Positions 62,953 to 64,000 of a stretch of DNA of 64,000 bases are shown here, one piece after another. A model generated the notes under the pieces. That model was not told where the DNA came from, did not search any database, and was given only the letters and a program-made list of their open reading frames with translations. Each line of letters begins with the position of its first letter. Within the stretch, counting starts at the first letter, position 1. The DNA comes from Anaerolineaceae bacterium. Lineage in GTDB: Bacteria; Chloroflexota; Anaerolineae; Anaerolineales; Anaerolineaceae. The DNA lies in contig JAFPZX010000200.1 in NCBI GenBank assembly GCA_017417055.1, positions 1-64,000 on the forward strand, written 5' to 3'. The translations under genes were made by a program, and so were the position numbers.

Positions 62953-63234
62953 TTATCGGATTTCTCTTGTGGCATCAATAATTTCCGCTTCCGTGTTCTG
63001 CTCAATAAATTGTGTAATCTCATTCATCAGTCTGTCCGCCATTGCGTTATGCGGTACGATGGCAGCAGTGCCGATGACGATAAATTGATGTCTGTCCTGT
63101 TCGTCGATCTCCGCAGCTGAAACGTGGAACTGATTCTGCAGCTTTGCGATAAGGCTTTTTACGATCATCCTTTTTTCTTTCAGACTGTGCACCCACGGTG
63201 CGTAAAGGCGGAAGGTGATTGCTAAGATGTTCAT
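62953..63234 (-). CDS. DUF503 (YlxP-like) protein
   Basis: 93 residues matching the DUF503 family: MNILAITFRLYAPWVHSLKEK, then KSLIAKLQNQFHVSAAEIDE. Homologues such as YlxP are small basic proteins near ribosome-factor genes and are thought to interact with translation, though the biochemical role is not settled. It overlaps the Nudix gene by ATGA. Confidence 0.88.
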   Translation of the reverse strand: MNILAITFRLYAPWVHSLKEKRMIVKSLIAKLQNQFHVSAAEIDEQDRHQFIVIGTAAIVPHNAMADRLMNEITQFIEQNTEAEIIDATREIR

Positions 63235-63743
63235 GATTCCAATCCACGGTCTTTCAAAAATTTATGATAAACCTCATATAAGGCTCCGCCGGGTTTGTCC
63301 GGAAAGAATTTTTCATCGGCTTGTTTGGCGGGAACCCATTCCGCAAATGATATTTCACCGGAAAGTGCAAATGGTCTTTTTGTAGAATATCCAATAAAAC
63401 CATGAAGCAGCTGGTCACATTCCTCCAGCCAGAATGTTCCGGCATACGCAACGTTTTCCAATGTAAGGCCAAGCTCTTCGCGGACTTCGCGTTTTGCTGC
63501 CTCTTCGGCACTTTCTCCCGGTACGATATAACCGGTAGTGACGGACATATATTGTTCCGGCAGGTACCATTGTTTTGAGAGTGCTATTTCATTGAACTCA
63601 TTGTAGGTCAAAACAACCACGCAGCTATGGAAGCTGTCGAACCAGCGCTTGCCGCAATGCACACAATAGGGAACCATTCCGTCATCACCGGATTGTATTT
63701 CAGACAATTTTGATCCGCAGTTCGGACAATATTTATATCGCAT
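63231..63743 (-). CDS. Nudix hydrolase with N-terminal zinc ribbon
   Basis: 170 residues. The N-terminal zinc ribbon (YCPNCGSKL, then YCVHCGKRW) is followed by a Nudix fold with the complete box GYIVPGESAEEAAKREVREE LGL. This combination resembles NADH pyrophosphatases (NudC), but it is shorter and lacks the NudC SQPWPFPxS motif, so the substrate is open. The next genes (DUF503 and the NAD(P)HX repair enzyme nnrE) make a nucleotide-cofactor housekeeping role plausible. AGAGGAGAG precedes the ATG, and TATAAT lies only 11 nt upstream of it. Confidence 0.88.
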   Translation of the reverse strand: MRYKYCPNCGSKLSEIQSGDDGMVPYCVHCGKRWFDSFHSCVVVLTYNEFNEIALSKQWYLPEQYMSVTTGYIVPGESAEEAAKREVREELGLTLENVAYAGTFWLEECDQLLHGFIGYSTKRPFALSGEISFAEWVPAKQADEKFFPDKPGGALYEVYHKFLKDRGLES

Positions 63744-64000
63744 CTCTCCTCTTTATTATAGTGTAAGTATAACCTGAATTGCATTGATACTGAATAGAAT
63801 TAGACAAGGACAGTTTCTTATTTTTTTGTGAATTGGTTCAGGTGTCAGACCTCAGTGGGGAGATCATTGCGGTTGGATGTTCGTGATCCGGAATAAATCC
63901 ATTGGAATTCAATGAACTTGACTCTATACATTTATGGTCAAAGAAGATATAATAATCATATAACTATTGCACGGTACCGGGTGAAAAACTTGTATTCTGC
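63744..64000. other. intergenic, right window edge
   Basis: Holds the Nudix promoter (TATAAT on the minus strand near 63759) and then AT-rich sequence with no gene I can support. GGTTCAGGTGTCAGACCTCAG near 63835 recalls the heptad units but is too short to call an array. Confidence 0.4.

Overview
The window reads as chromosomal DNA of an anaerobic, fermentative bacterium, most likely a member of the Chloroflexota (class Anaerolineae). This is an inference. It rests on the Pro/Thr linkers (TPTPTP-like) in several exported proteins, a large coiled-coil insertion near the N-terminus of RpoC, an NBR1-type Ig domain on a secreted protein, a trimeric NAD-linked [FeFe] hydrogenase, and the absence of lipopolysaccharide or outer-membrane genes. 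The gene ends are densely packed, mostly with clear Shine-Dalgarno sites, and many intergenic gaps hold repeats.

Layout. Positions 172-16650 (mostly minus strand): a C69 dipeptidase; a trpDCFBA operon led by a tryptophan T-box; cbiK-gdhA; thrC with a PLP enzyme; an ftsB-like gene, folD, a GntR/UTRA regulator and a GT-C type membrane protein; tRNA-Leu(CAG). Positions 16960-27840 (minus): an orphan coiled-coil protein, a GGDEF-EAL protein, a solitary rpoC with no adjacent rpoB, a membrane TPR protein and murJ. Positions 28125-34170: a nitroreductase and thiN (plus), then galE, a nucleotidyltransferase, a BspA-like leucine-rich repeat protein and a Pro/Gln/Tyr-repeat secreted protein (minus).

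Positions 34327-48856 hold the most interesting unit. A minimal tyrosine recombinase (minus) faces a 304-bp segment bounded by a 26-bp inverted repeat (25 of 26 matching by eye). An extended -10 promoter sits just inside the right repeat and points into a plus-strand surface-glycan operon. This is the architecture of a phase-variable invertible promoter. The operon begins with an unusual fusion: the membrane and nucleotide-binding half of a polyprenyl-phosphate sugar phosphotransferase joined to an FdtA-type sugar 3,4-ketoisomerase. It continues with an FdtB-like aminotransferase, the detached catalytic half of the phosphotransferase, two ATP-grasp ligases, a SDR, a GT4, a CDP-glycerol-transferase-like protein, a TarI/IspD cytidylyltransferase, another SDR, a pyruvyl transferase broken by one in-frame stop, and a GT2. 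No flippase or polymerase is present in the cluster.

Positions 49168-64000: an arsR-HMA-P-type-ATPase metal-efflux operon with a visible operator; a hydCBA [FeFe]-hydrogenase operon; a TrpXYZ-type ABC importer whose permease apparently starts at AUU; an RsbW-like kinase; a zinc-ribbon membrane protein; dinB; and a Nudix-DUF503-nnrE operon.

Two classes of intergenic repeat recur through the window: degenerate heptanucleotide arrays that often abut or contain stop codons, and at least three families of palindromic or MITE-like elements 45-90 bp long.
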